IMG/VR virus record: IMGVR_UViG_3300032241_000649
Coordinates: 1-64,000 of that record
Length of the DNA: 64,000 nucleotides
From: a virus
Reading direction: 5' to 3' (one strand)
Under the pieces are notes generated by a model. The model saw only the letters and a program-made list of their open reading frames with translations, was not told the DNA's origin and made no database searches. Position 1 is the first letter of the stretch. Every line of letters begins with the position of its first letter. This document shows, piece by piece, positions 30,834 through 39,181 of this stretch. The position numbers and the translations under genes were made by a program.

Positions 30834-31127
30834 ATGGCTACAACAGTAAAACAAACACTGACCGCAAAATTAACCAAGAACACATCTGTAGAAAAGGGTG
30901 GGGCTTGGTTACTTCACATCTGTATCCAAACTGAGGGAGCAAGTGAATGTGTAATGGATACGCACTCAGCTTGGTCTAACCCATCTGCAGCTAAGCGCTT
31001 CTTGAAGCAAGTAGTGCTTGAGAACACTCCACGTAAGTCCATCAAGATGGAGACTAAAGCTACCAATGACTTGGGTAAGCCAACTCATCTAGCAGGTGAG
31101 CTCAACTATAAGTGGGGTATTGCATAA
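30834..31127 (+). CDS. Hypothetical protein
   Basis: A 97-residue basic protein with a strand-rich first half (GGAWLLHICIQTEGASECVM) and a Lys-rich second half. Preceded by AGGAGGG. Its stop overlaps the next start (TAATG). Unknown function. Confidence 0.6.
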   Translation: MATTVKQTLTAKLTKNTSVEKGGAWLLHICIQTEGASECVMDTHSAWSNPSAAKRFLKQVVLENTPRKSIKMETKATNDLGKPTHLAGELNYKWGIA

Positions 31128-31261
31128 TGGATATGGAAACCGTACTACCTCGTACCTGTACTATATGTATGGGTACGGGGGTTGCCACATGGTATATAGA
31201 TGAAGAAACATTTGAAATCAAAGAATGTGACTGCCAATACAAGGAGGAAACAAATGGCTAG
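31127..31261 (+). CDS. Small zinc-ribbon-like protein
   Basis: A 44-residue protein with CTICMGTG (residues 11-18) and ECDC (33-36), a mini zinc ribbon resembling one DnaJ knuckle. It overlaps the next gene by 8 nt. Confidence 0.6.
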   Translation: MDMETVLPRTCTICMGTGVATWYIDEETFEIKECDCQYKEETNG

Positions 31262-31466
31262 ATACTCAGTAATGTACAGTGTAGAAAAGACAGGCACATT
31301 GACGTTTACAGCGGATGATGATAGCCACGCACAAGAGCTATACGATGCTTTACTAAATGGAGACATTTATGAGGCAGATCTTGAAGACCTACAAGACAGC
31401 ACAGAAGATAATAACCAAAGCTTCTATGAACTACGTAACTCACACGGCAAGCAAATAGCAGACTAA
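31254..31466 (+). CDS. Small acidic protein
   Basis: A 70-residue protein beginning MARYSVMYSVEKTGTLTFTA; ATG 31254 has a strong AAGGAGG site. The strand-helix start followed by an Asp/Glu-rich C-terminus resembles the protein at 30149. Unknown function. Confidence 0.6.
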   Translation: MARYSVMYSVEKTGTLTFTADDDSHAQELYDALLNGDIYEADLEDLQDSTEDNNQSFYELRNSHGKQIAD

Positions 31467-31477
31467 AGGAGAGCAAC

Positions 31478-31633
31478 ATGACACTAGCAACACTTATACT
31501 GGTAGCAACATATATAGTAGTAGACGCCATTAGAGACATACGATTAGAGCGTCGTTTGAGCGATATAGAAGACTGTGTATTCTATATCTATGAAAACCAT
31601 CCTGAGCTACTTGACCACATACGAGTAGATTAA
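31478..31633 (+). CDS. Small membrane-anchored protein
   Basis: A 51-residue protein with an N-terminal hydrophobic helix (TLATLILVATYIVV) and a charged cytoplasmic tail. Preceded by the recurring AAAGGAGAGCAAC site. Last gene of the plus block, directly before the terminator. Confidence 0.6.
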   Translation: MTLATLILVATYIVVDAIRDIRLERRLSDIEDCVFYIYENHPELLDHIRVD

Positions 31634-31647
31634 ATAGGCAAAGCAAA

Positions 31648-31677
31648 GGCCCCCGGCTCTTAATTGAGTCGGGGGCC
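31648..31677. terminator. Strong bidirectional terminator between the plus and minus blocks
   Basis: A 12-bp stem with one G-U pair (GGCCCCCGGCTC/GAGTCGGGGGCC), 6-nt loop, A-rich on the left and T-rich on the right. It separates convergent transcription units. Confidence 0.85.
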
Positions 31678-31680
31678 ATT

Positions 31681-31692
31681 TGTTTGTGTTGG
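31681..31692 (-). repeat. Dispersed 12-mer, inverted copy closing the array
   Basis: TGTTTGTGTTGG, the exact reverse complement of CCAACACAAACA, 3 nt after the bidirectional terminator. Confidence 0.8.
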
Positions 31693-31699
31693 CCGTTTT

Positions 31700-31837
31700 T
31701 TAGGCCTTGTCTTCGTCCTCTTCTAGGATCAAATCATCAATGTCCTCAAGGTCTTCGTCATCGAAGTCATACTCCTCAAAGTCATCCTCAAAGTCCTCGT
31801 CGAATAGGTCTGGATCTAGGTCTGTAAAGTCGTCCAT
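31700..31837 (-). CDS. Extremely acidic 45-residue protein
   Basis: MDDFTDLDPDLFDEDFEDD and onward: over half of its residues are Asp or Glu, with Phe/Tyr/Leu spaced between them and almost no basic residues. An AGGAGA site lies before ATG 31837 and the gene follows the reductase gene by 9 nt. The composition suggests a DNA-mimic or an electrostatic partner of a basic protein; that is inference. The alternative of a non-functional ORF is unlikely given the site and the spacing. Confidence 0.6.
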   Translation of the reverse strand: MDDFTDLDPDLFDEDFEDDFEEYDFDDEDLEDIDDLILEEDEDKA

Positions 31838-31846
31838 ATCTTCTCC

Positions 31847-33877
31847 TTAGATATTGTCCTTAATTAATTTAACCTCGCATGCATCGGTCGTGCAGTAGGC
31901 TTCACCAATGGCTTCCGAACCGAGTCCTTCATAGATACCACTGAAGTCAATTGGAAACAGTGTCATCCGTCCGTTCTCGTACTCATCTTCTGTACTTTGG
32001 GTGTATGGCATTTGTTGATAGCTATTCGGATCCATCGGTAGGAATGATACAGTCTTAAGTTGTCCATCGTACATGTGAAGTGCTGTGCCGATTGCTTTCG
32101 CTTCAGTTTCAGGATCAAAGCTGATCGTTACACTTACAGAGTTGTCAGACCAATAACGCTGTGCAGTTGCAGCAATTGCCATCTTCTCATAGATAGATAC
32201 TTCTCTTTCAGAACGTAAAGCATCACTCATAATTGGGAAATACACCACTGAAGTTGTATCAGGAGATTCAAGCGCAGGTTCAATACGATAGTTAGCCATC
32301 TTAAACAATGGAAGCATCGCATCATTATTAGAGAAGCGGATTGTACGCAAGAAGAACTTACCGCCTGGAGTCCAGTGAACTCCTGGTGACTCTCCTGCAA
32401 GAATAGAAACTGTGCCGGATGGCTTTACAGTTGTGGTCTTGATAGACTCACGAATACCTAACCATTCAGAGTAAGACTTGTCGTAAGCCTGAATAGTCTT
32501 GTAGCCCTCATCCATCCACTCACGCAGAGTTGGAAGCCCCTTACTGTCTGCAAAGTTTGCAACACCTGACATTGATGTACCGATACGGCGATTACGCTGC
32601 ATGATTGCATTTGTCTCTTCCCAGTGAGTTGGGAGAAGGGTTACAGTCTTAGCATAGAGATAAGCGAATTTGAGCGTACGCTTGTAGTCATCTAGGTCTG
32701 TATGACGATTGAGATAAGTCTCTACGAGAGTACAGCACTCCATTGATTCTAGAGACTGCTCAGCACATGGGTTGTAGCCAGCTGCACGCCAGTCTTTGTT
32801 GTTGATTGGGTCAGCTAGACGACCGTACTTACGGGTTACATCCATCCAGACCACGCCTGGCTCCCCATTACGAGAGATACCATCAATGATCTTAGAGAGA
32901 TCTGTACCTACATAAGCCTCGACTGAGTTGTTGGACATCCAACCCCAGCCAGGAGCAGCAGGGTCGTAGGAGTTACGCTCAGGAAATACCGCCGGATTCT
33001 TAAGGTTCAAAAACTCATCATCATCTAGGCGACCAATAAGCAACTCGGCAGAACGACGAACATTGCCTGACACCACGCACACCCCAATTAGGTTGCCGAT
33101 GTCTGCGATGTCCTTGCGAGTAATCTTTTCTCCTGCGCGACCGTTAAAGATCTTAGAGATGTAGTCGTGTAGCTTGATTAGGGGTTCTGCTCCGGCAGCT
33201 GTTCCTCCAAAGGTTTTGATTGGGGTTCCTGCTGGGCGGATTTCATCGTAACGAAATGCTGGAGCCTTTGTATCTGCTCGTAGGTAAGCATTGATGAGAG
33301 CCGAGGTTGATTCGACCCACCCTTCTCTGGTGTCTGGGATGACATATTCATCGCCCTTCTGTGGTTCGTAGATTGTGAAGTCTTTGTCTGCGCCCTTATC
33401 GTCAAAGCCAACTCCTACTCCCAGCATAGAGGCTTCCATAAGGAAAGCAAACGGCTTAGCCGGATCTAGCTTGGTCATAGAGCTTGTAGATACGAAAGAA
33501 CAATTTTGTAGGGCGGCTGAGTTACGCTGGGTATTAACGATGTCTGTTCCCATTACCCATAGGCCTCGACCCGGTGGTGTCCACTTCAATTCAAATAGAC
33601 GTTGGAATGCTTCCTTAGCCGAGGATTGAGCCTTGGCGTCATTCCAGGGAAGACGGTTCTGCTTGGCGTGGTCTTTTTGTAGGGAGTACATGCCGTTGAT
33701 AACACGCTCACATACCTCAACCCAAGTCTCCTTGGTTCCATCCTCTTTAAGACGAGAGTAGGTTCTTAAGAAGATAATCTCACCTACAGAGTTACCCGCT
33801 GCATCTTTATATCCCCATGGAACGGTCTTCTCTTTGTACGAGCTTACAAAATCTTCGGTGAGTTTAAAGGAAAACAA
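31847..33877 (-). CDS. nrdJ: Adenosylcobalamin-dependent (class II) ribonucleotide reductase
   Basis: A 676-residue monomeric class II enzyme that reduces ribonucleotides to deoxyribonucleotides using B12. C371 in NPCAE is the thiyl site; C382, 11 residues later, and C126 (LQNCSF) form the redox pair, matching the spacing of Cys408, Cys419 and Cys119 in the Lactobacillus leichmannii enzyme. CTTDAC near the C-terminus is the shuttle dithiol (CX4C). PSGTVSILAGESPGVHW is present. No small subunit is needed. It supplies dNTPs for phage replication and ties the phage to host cobalamin. Confidence 0.92.
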   Translation of the reverse strand: MFSFKLTEDFVSSYKEKTVPWGYKDAAGNSVGEIIFLRTYSRLKEDGTKETWVEVCERVINGMYSLQKDHAKQNRLPWNDAKAQSSAKEAFQRLFELKWTPPGRGLWVMGTDIVNTQRNSAALQNCSFVSTSSMTKLDPAKPFAFLMEASMLGVGVGFDDKGADKDFTIYEPQKGDEYVIPDTREGWVESTSALINAYLRADTKAPAFRYDEIRPAGTPIKTFGGTAAGAEPLIKLHDYISKIFNGRAGEKITRKDIADIGNLIGVCVVSGNVRRSAELLIGRLDDDEFLNLKNPAVFPERNSYDPAAPGWGWMSNNSVEAYVGTDLSKIIDGISRNGEPGVVWMDVTRKYGRLADPINNKDWRAAGYNPCAEQSLESMECCTLVETYLNRHTDLDDYKRTLKFAYLYAKTVTLLPTHWEETNAIMQRNRRIGTSMSGVANFADSKGLPTLREWMDEGYKTIQAYDKSYSEWLGIRESIKTTTVKPSGTVSILAGESPGVHWTPGGKFFLRTIRFSNNDAMLPLFKMANYRIEPALESPDTTSVVYFPIMSDALRSEREVSIYEKMAIAATAQRYWSDNSVSVTISFDPETEAKAIGTALHMYDGQLKTVSFLPMDPNSYQQMPYTQSTEDEYENGRMTLFPIDFSGIYEGLGSEAIGEAYCTTDACEVKLIKDNI

Positions 33878-33941
33878 AATACACTCTCATTTCTAATATG
33901 AAGTCACTGTTATCAGGTAAAGCCAGGATAGCGGGGAAGAG

Positions 33942-35438
33942 CTATCCTTCTAAGTTGTCATTGATTATTCTAGCAGATTCACCCTCGCTGAGTCCAGTTG
34001 GGAGCTCACGTAAAGTGTTTGCTTTATCACCAAAGAGGGCTGACATTACACCGCCAGAGGTTTGACGCTCTACGGTCATGCGAACAAACTCCTTGTTCTC
34101 TTCCATCTTCTTGACTTCTCCTATGATCTTAAAGAGACGGTCAATCTCTTGCCCGGTATTTGGATCCGGGTATCCACCGTTCAATTCTTCAGCAAAACGT
34201 GCAAAAGCGACCCTAGCGCCCTGCATTTCTATAATTGCGTTGAGCAAACTCTTCAGCTGGTCTTTAGTCTTAATCTCTACTGGTAGGTTAAATGAGCAGG
34301 CGCTGTTAGGAGTAAAGGCCGGGCAATTTGATGCTACGAAGCAGGTGTTGCATTGACGGAAGGAAGTCTGGGTGCTTGTAATGATTGGAACATCTGAAAT
34401 AACATCCCGTCCAAGCTCATCTTTTTCCATTACAGTCTTAGAAGTTACTCCGAAAACTGGGAGTGTGTAGGTCTCTTTAGGAGGCTTTAGCTTAAAATCT
34501 TTCCGCACCTCAACGTCCCTCTTATCAGGATCTGGACCCATCGTTTCCGCAGAACCTGGGTCATCTATATCCGCACTGTTATCAGATAACAGTGGCTCAG
34601 GAACCACTCTAAGATGAGAAGCCTTTGAATTTAGAGAATTCTCAAGCTGCAGGTATGACCAAATAGCTAGCTTAGTAACTTCATTACTATCATCATTGAG
34701 AATCTTGTCAAAGTCCAGACCAGCTTTCTGGATCACAGCTTTATACCGTGGACGAGCTTGATCCTTCATCTTCTTCTGGTAGCGAACCAGACGGGTGCCA
34801 TCCCAGACAATAGTCTCCCCTCTCATCATTGGGCTAAGCCATGAGAGAGTGCTGGCAGAAGTCAGAGGTACTGAGCGAAGGTTATCGGGCCGGGCACAGG
34901 CAATTCCATGAAATTGTACTTCAGGGAACTCCTGTAGGATAGCCCTAGAACGGGCTGCAAGGCTGGTGTCGTCCTCGATTGACTCTCCGAGGATAGCGAT
35001 GTTGGTGTAGCGCTGAGCAAGGCTGTGAAGGGCAATGTGACCCGTTTCCTGGTGCCATACTGCGGCAAATTTATCAAGCCCAAACTCTTCCCAAAAGGTG
35101 CGACGCTCATGATTGATCCAGTTCTGACCTAGAGCTTTTATATCTAGCTCTGTAGCCATGTGGATTCTATCCTCATTGAGAAGGAGCCAGTCCTGATAGT
35201 CAGCTGCGTACTCTTCCAGCTCGCGCTGTGTCAGGTTGAGGTCATTGAGCTGATGGCCGCCACCATCAACGTAGACCTTTACATCTTCAGGGAACCTCTC
35301 TGATAATAGATAGGGTTTAGATTTAGGTAGGCCACGCTTCACTAACCGGTAGTAATTTACCCCGACATGCTTTACCCCGGCGTTTACCAACAGGAGACGG
35401 TGTGATGGAACCTCTCCACCTAGGAATACTATGTTCAT
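33942..35438 (-). CDS. TGT-like (queuine tRNA-ribosyltransferase-like) protein
   Basis: A 498-residue protein. The first ~250 residues look like a TIM-barrel-type domain: MNIVFLGGEVPSHRLLLVNA, KPYLLSERFPEDVKVYVDGG and HMATELDIKALG. I recall this layout from actinophage proteins annotated as queuine tRNA-ribosyltransferase. The C-terminal third has a Cys cluster (CNTCFVASNCP...NSACSF) followed by VEIKTKDQLKSLLNAIIEMQ and RMTVERQTSGGVMSALFGDK. It may modify phage DNA or tRNA with a deazaguanine, but no deazaguanine-synthesis genes are visible nearby. The assignment is tentative. Confidence 0.5.
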   Translation of the reverse strand: MNIVFLGGEVPSHRLLLVNAGVKHVGVNYYRLVKRGLPKSKPYLLSERFPEDVKVYVDGGGHQLNDLNLTQRELEEYAADYQDWLLLNEDRIHMATELDIKALGQNWINHERRTFWEEFGLDKFAAVWHQETGHIALHSLAQRYTNIAILGESIEDDTSLAARSRAILQEFPEVQFHGIACARPDNLRSVPLTSASTLSWLSPMMRGETIVWDGTRLVRYQKKMKDQARPRYKAVIQKAGLDFDKILNDDSNEVTKLAIWSYLQLENSLNSKASHLRVVPEPLLSDNSADIDDPGSAETMGPDPDKRDVEVRKDFKLKPPKETYTLPVFGVTSKTVMEKDELGRDVISDVPIITSTQTSFRQCNTCFVASNCPAFTPNSACSFNLPVEIKTKDQLKSLLNAIIEMQGARVAFARFAEELNGGYPDPNTGQEIDRLFKIIGEVKKMEENKEFVRMTVERQTSGGVMSALFGDKANTLRELPTGLSEGESARIINDNLEG

Positions 35439-35899
35439 TCATATCTCTTAACTGAGCTACCAAGCTCTGCGTCTAGTAGGGCGAGCTTCTGGCGTTCTAC
35501 CTCGTTTACCACGTCTTCCCATGGCTTAACAACTCTCTTAGTTCTAACAAACTTAGGGGCTGCAAATAGTAGTGCTGTTACACCCATAGCTACAGCTTCA
35601 GCACAGCGATCAGCATCTGGGTCTACAAATAAATCTACCCGGCCGCCATTCATAGCTACAGAAAGCTGGCGGGAACGTAGATCTTGGCCCTCAAAGAAGT
35701 ATCTATTATCATAGACATCTCCATGTCCCATTATTAGGTGGGAGCGAAGCCAATGTTCTGTTTTAGCCTGTGATAGATCAGAGCAGATTACAACACGATA
35801 GCTGCCTGCGAGTATGCGAAATAAACGAATGCCCTCAGGGATTGGATCCCCGACCTCCGTCATAAGTACGCCTTCTAATGCAACGAGTGCTGTAGCCAT
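35435..35899 (-). CDS. HAD-like protein
   Basis: A 154-residue protein with a Rossmann-like HAD pattern: an initial strand LVALEGVLM in place of DxDxT, VVICSD as a motif-II-like strand, and DLFVDPDADRCAEAVAMGVT as the C-terminal acidic motif. The first catalytic Asp appears replaced by Glu or Ala, so catalysis is uncertain. It overlaps the TGT-like gene by 4 nt, suggesting a linked role. Confidence 0.55.
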   Translation of the reverse strand: MATALVALEGVLMTEVGDPIPEGIRLFRILAGSYRVVICSDLSQAKTEHWLRSHLIMGHGDVYDNRYFFEGQDLRSRQLSVAMNGGRVDLFVDPDADRCAEAVAMGVTALLFAAPKFVRTKRVVKPWEDVVNEVERQKLALLDAELGSSVKRYE

Positions 35900-35912
35900 T
35901 TTATCCTCTTAG

Positions 35913-36023
35913 TTATTGGTACTTCTTCTCTGCCTTCTCCTGCTTTGCTGCACGCTTCTCTTTAAGACTCATCTTGGGCTCTTTCTTAGTATTAGCATTG
36001 CCCTTTTGTTCTTTATTTGCCAC
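35913..36023 (-). CDS. Small Lys-rich protein
   Basis: A 36-residue protein from GTG 36023 (VANKEQKGNANTKKEPKMSL...) with AGGAG 8 nt upstream and an 11-nt overlap with the preceding gene. Single basic helix; unknown function. Confidence 0.5.
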   Translation of the reverse strand: MANKEQKGNANTKKEPKMSLKEKRAAKQEKAEKKYQ

Positions 36024-36951
36024 GAAGTGTTCTCCTAATCAGTGTGTTCGTATCGGGTAATTCTACTCCATAAGTCTGAAGTTGCTGATTGCGGTCAGCC
36101 TGTGTCTTCATATCTTTTAATGCTCTTAGAGCCTGTACGGCCCCAGATTTCTTTCCAGCCTGCCAACGGTAGTTGTTATAATCAGAGTAGCCACTACCTT
36201 GTTTGCTGAATGCTAGATGACGTGACTCATGTATATCATCATAGAAAGCAACTGCCTGCTCTATAGCAAGTCTTAGTTTACGCTCAGCATTAGAACGATA
36301 AGCAGGATTGTTTGTATTCCTAATCTCATTTATGGCAGAGTCATACTTGTTTAGCATATCTACTGCGGTGTCATGATCACGCTGTGTGTTTTGTTCCCAA
36401 GAACGGCTATAGGGTAGCTGCGGATTCATCTCTGGTTTTACTGTCCATGCATCGGCAGTAAGATCATAGGCAGCATACGGATTAATATCTCTTATATCTG
36501 ATTGAGGGTTAACATAGTATGTAAGCTCGTAGCCTTCCCAGTTACGGGTATTTGGCATTAGATCATGATTAAAACCCTCATTGAGTTCTTTAGAAATCTC
36601 AACATCAGAAAACCCTACATACTCTTGGTTGCTCTGACGAAAGAGAACATAATCAATACCTACTAGGCAATCAAGATCACCCGGTTCACGTGCAGCCTCC
36701 CATTGATAAGAGACGCCTGAACCTGCAAGCCATACATGGGCCCATTGATGAGGATTAGAAAATCTAGTAGCTAGGTGATCAAATAGAAGCGTGAGTACGC
36801 CTGAGCGTACCCACGGTTTAATATGATCTCCCTGAAATAGATTGGGATCTAGTTCGGAAGAAGGCGCACTGAAATACGAAGTAGACCCAGGTGTTATCCT
36901 AGGTGTGTTCCCAAATCCTGTGTAATCCATACCCGTATTCTTCCATCCCAA
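36013..36951 (-). CDS. Nucleotidyltransferase-fold protein
   Basis: A 312-residue protein. Residues ~72-100 (VWLAGSGVSYQWEAAREPGD, then LDCLVGIDY) carry the GS...DxD pattern of the nucleotidyltransferase superfamily, with GDLDCLVG holding the two metal-binding Asp. The C-terminal half is helical and Arg/Gln-rich, and RSNAERKLRLAIEQA and the IHESRHLAF region could bind nucleotide or nucleic acid. Substrate unknown. Confidence 0.65.
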   Translation of the reverse strand: MGWKNTGMDYTGFGNTPRITPGSTSYFSAPSSELDPNLFQGDHIKPWVRSGVLTLLFDHLATRFSNPHQWAHVWLAGSGVSYQWEAAREPGDLDCLVGIDYVLFRQSNQEYVGFSDVEISKELNEGFNHDLMPNTRNWEGYELTYYVNPQSDIRDINPYAAYDLTADAWTVKPEMNPQLPYSRSWEQNTQRDHDTAVDMLNKYDSAINEIRNTNNPAYRSNAERKLRLAIEQAVAFYDDIHESRHLAFSKQGSGYSDYNNYRWQAGKKSGAVQALRALKDMKTQADRNQQLQTYGVELPDTNTLIRRTLRGK

Positions 36952-36985
36952 TCGTCATTACGTCTCGGCTTGGTGAGTATGAATA

Positions 36986-37252
36986 TTAAGCGCTAGGTTG
37001 AGCCTCTGAAGCCTGTAGGCGCAAAACTGTATATTCAGCAGCTGCTTGTGCCTGAAGATCCATAAGAATCTCTGACATATAGCGGCGTACCTCTACCAAT
37101 GTAGATTCACGTTCTACTGGAATAATAAAGATTGATGGGTCCTTTTCAATGAACACATTACCATCTTCTGCAACAAGAATAGCAAAACCGTACTTAAGAG
37201 TAGGTAGAGCCGGTGCTGTAGGCGTGTCTGTGGTTGTTGTCTCGTCTGTCAT
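36986..37252 (-). CDS. Hypothetical protein
   Basis: An 88-residue protein with a Thr-rich N-terminus, a central strand pair (KYGFAILVAEDGNVFIEKDP) and a C-terminal helix. Unknown function; sits in a run of coupled minus genes. Confidence 0.55.
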   Translation of the reverse strand: MTDETTTTDTPTAPALPTLKYGFAILVAEDGNVFIEKDPSIFIIPVERESTLVEVRRYMSEILMDLQAQAAAEYTVLRLQASEAQPSA

Positions 37253-37260
37253 TATATATC

Positions 37261-37845
37261 CTATTCGTATAGTCCCATTTTTTTACGGTTTTGTTCTACT
37301 ACAAACGTCTTAGCAGGGCAGAAATCACATAGGTACACTTTAGTACTGTTAGCTTTTGCTGCACTTTCTAAGCCTAGTTCTTTACGCATAGCTGCAGTGC
37401 TCTTTGGCACTAAGCGTTTGCTTTCAATCTTCCAATCATAACAGCCCTCAACAGGACGTAGGTGGAGGTTAAAACACTTCATTGCATCGTCATAGAAAAC
37501 TGCTTTAGTGGTGTAATAATCTGGGTCAATGTCAGCAAGACCTCCACCTACCTTATTACGTAGGTTCTCAATGATTTGCTTACGCACCTCAGGACGGGAG
37601 TAGAGTTTTACTCCCACTTTAGATAGGAAGCCAGTATGTGGAATACCTGCAGATTCATGGCGATCAATCAATACCTGAAGTGTTACGTCATCATCTGGAT
37701 GACCTTCATAGTCTGGAAGCTCGTCAATGCTTTTACAGTTGTAGCAATAGAGCAGACGAATCTTAGGACCATCGTCCTTGATCTCTGTGTATGTTCCTTC
37801 ATCAGCGGGGCCAGCTTCGCCTTGTCCTAAAATTGGGACGCCCAT
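37261..37845 (-). CDS. Zinc-binding conserved hypothetical protein
   Basis: A 194-residue protein with two Cys pairs far apart: LLYCYNCKSI (about residues 31-40) and LCDFCPAKTF (about 172-181), which could form one zinc ribbon or two half sites. A central helical and aromatic region lies between. It is the first gene behind a TAGCAT-N17-TATAAT promoter. I recall similar actinophage proteins but no function. Confidence 0.6.
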   Translation of the reverse strand: MGVPILGQGEAGPADEGTYTEIKDDGPKIRLLYCYNCKSIDELPDYEGHPDDDVTLQVLIDRHESAGIPHTGFLSKVGVKLYSRPEVRKQIIENLRNKVGGGLADIDPDYYTTKAVFYDDAMKCFNLHLRPVEGCYDWKIESKRLVPKSTAAMRKELGLESAAKANSTKVYLCDFCPAKTFVVEQNRKKMGLYE

Positions 37846-37874
37846 AGTGCTCCTCCTAATATCCTTATACTCTT

Positions 37875-37903
37875 ATTATACTATATTTCAACAGGTAATG
37901 CTA
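37875..37903 (-). promoter_or_regulatory. Minus-strand promoter
   Basis: TAGCAT, 17-bp spacer, TATAAT; closely related to two other minus promoters in the window with TTGCAT-N17-TATAAT. Confidence 0.65.
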
Positions 37904-38875
37904 CTCCTGAGCCCCAATGTTACGAACTCTATGAGTGCTACTAGCGGATGGCGCTTCGGAACCCATTATGGATTCAGTTTCAGAGAATGTGTCAGTAATA
38001 GGCGCACCTTCTCCACGAATATCACCAATGCGTTGTTTCTTAGGCTTAGTAATTGGAGACTTTAAATCTCTGCGGTGTTTTGCAAATGCTAACGGCAGAT
38101 ATTTACCTGCAGTATGGGTGTCAAGACCTTGGCGTCCGGCTTCTTCATGATAAGCCTCCATGTGGATCTCGCCATTCCCTATTTTAAGAGAGTGCTTGAG
38201 AGCTGCGGTAGCTTTTGTCATATATTCTTCATGATTTGGCCCTGGATTGCGTCCCCCGATAATTTCAGCTCTACGAAGGGTAGTTCCAGCTGCTTCATGT
38301 GATTTTTGTGAGCGCTCTGCAGCTTCAAGCCATGCACTGGTTTCTTTATCAGCTTTTGTTAAACCAAGTCTTCCTTTGGTTTCTACAGCGGTATCAACTT
38401 TTTCATCTGAAGTTGGACGACGTCCTGGTCCTTGTACTACAATCTCTTGTCCAGTAGCTCTGTGGATAGCACCAGCATCACGAGCACGACCCTTAGTTTC
38501 AGCTTGGGCAATTTGTGTGCGGATCTTTGCATGCTGTGCTGGATCTGACCCTAAGATCTCTGGCATACGTTCCATCTTAGAAGAATCGTTCTTTATCTTG
38601 TTCCAGCATGTTGAGCACATTGGAGTAGGACGATCTCCGCCAGCTAATGTAGGTGCAGCAACCGCTCCTCTTTTAGAGTGTGCGCTTGAATTACGGCATG
38701 TCAATAGATCAGACTTCCCACCCATATTTTTATTAGTGGAATAGCTGCTTAAATCTTCTGGTGCTTGGTACTCTCCTGCAACATCAACAGTACTAATGCG
38801 GAGTGTGTTAGCACCCTTTTTTGTTATTGATGTGCCTGTAGGGTCCATGCCCTCGATGCCAGTGTTTTTGGCCAT
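37901..38875 (-). CDS. Disordered/modular virion-candidate protein
   Basis: A 324-residue protein rich in Lys, Thr, Ala and Gly. An early Cys/His patch (LTCRNSSAHSKRG...PMCSTCWNKIKND, about residues 58-94) may bind zinc. A helical region follows (about 155-260, with SAWLEAAERSQKSHEAAGTT). The tail has PITKPKKQRIGDIRGEGAPI. It belongs to the group of low-complexity proteins also at 11568-14164 and 40052-41256. Role unknown. Confidence 0.55.
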   Translation of the reverse strand: MAKNTGIEGMDPTGTSITKKGANTLRISTVDVAGEYQAPEDLSSYSTNKNMGGKSDLLTCRNSSAHSKRGAVAAPTLAGGDRPTPMCSTCWNKIKNDSSKMERMPEILGSDPAQHAKIRTQIAQAETKGRARDAGAIHRATGQEIVVQGPGRRPTSDEKVDTAVETKGRLGLTKADKETSAWLEAAERSQKSHEAAGTTLRRAEIIGGRNPGPNHEEYMTKATAALKHSLKIGNGEIHMEAYHEEAGRQGLDTHTAGKYLPLAFAKHRRDLKSPITKPKKQRIGDIRGEGAPITDTFSETESIMGSEAPSASSTHRVRNIGAQE

Positions 38876-38899
38876 GATACTGGCTCCCTATCTATTATC

Positions 38900-39181
38900 T
38901 TAGTAGGTGCCCAACATCTTGTTGTTAGAGATATCAGCTACAGGCATTGGTGAGCGCTTACGTGAAGACGCATCAGCTTTACCTGGCTCTACTTTGCTAG
39001 GAGCTTCTTGATCAATAAAATCATAGTTCCAGTATGGATGTAGTGCACGGCGGTTAGCAAGTGTAATATCCTCGCCCATACCTGGATCTACTGTACGGTT
39101 TGGAGCAACCTTACGGTACTTGCCATCTGTTGAACCTTCTGATAGGCTCTCGTTAAGAGAACGTGATTCGTTAACTGCCAT
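38900..39181 (-). CDS. Small hypothetical protein
   Basis: A 93-residue protein with an N-terminal SRSLNESLSEG segment, central NRTVDPGMGEDITLANRRAL and a C-terminal basic part. Coupled by TAATG to the gene above. Unknown function. Confidence 0.55.
   Translation of the reverse strand: MAVNESRSLNESLSEGSTDGKYRKVAPNRTVDPGMGEDITLANRRALHPYWNYDFIDQEAPSKVEPGKADASSRKRSPMPVADISNNKMLGTY

Noticed and set aside
30597-31127. HicA/HicB toxin-antitoxin pair
   Set aside because: The HicA-like protein is plausible, but the downstream protein shows no HicB-like fold or DNA-binding motif.
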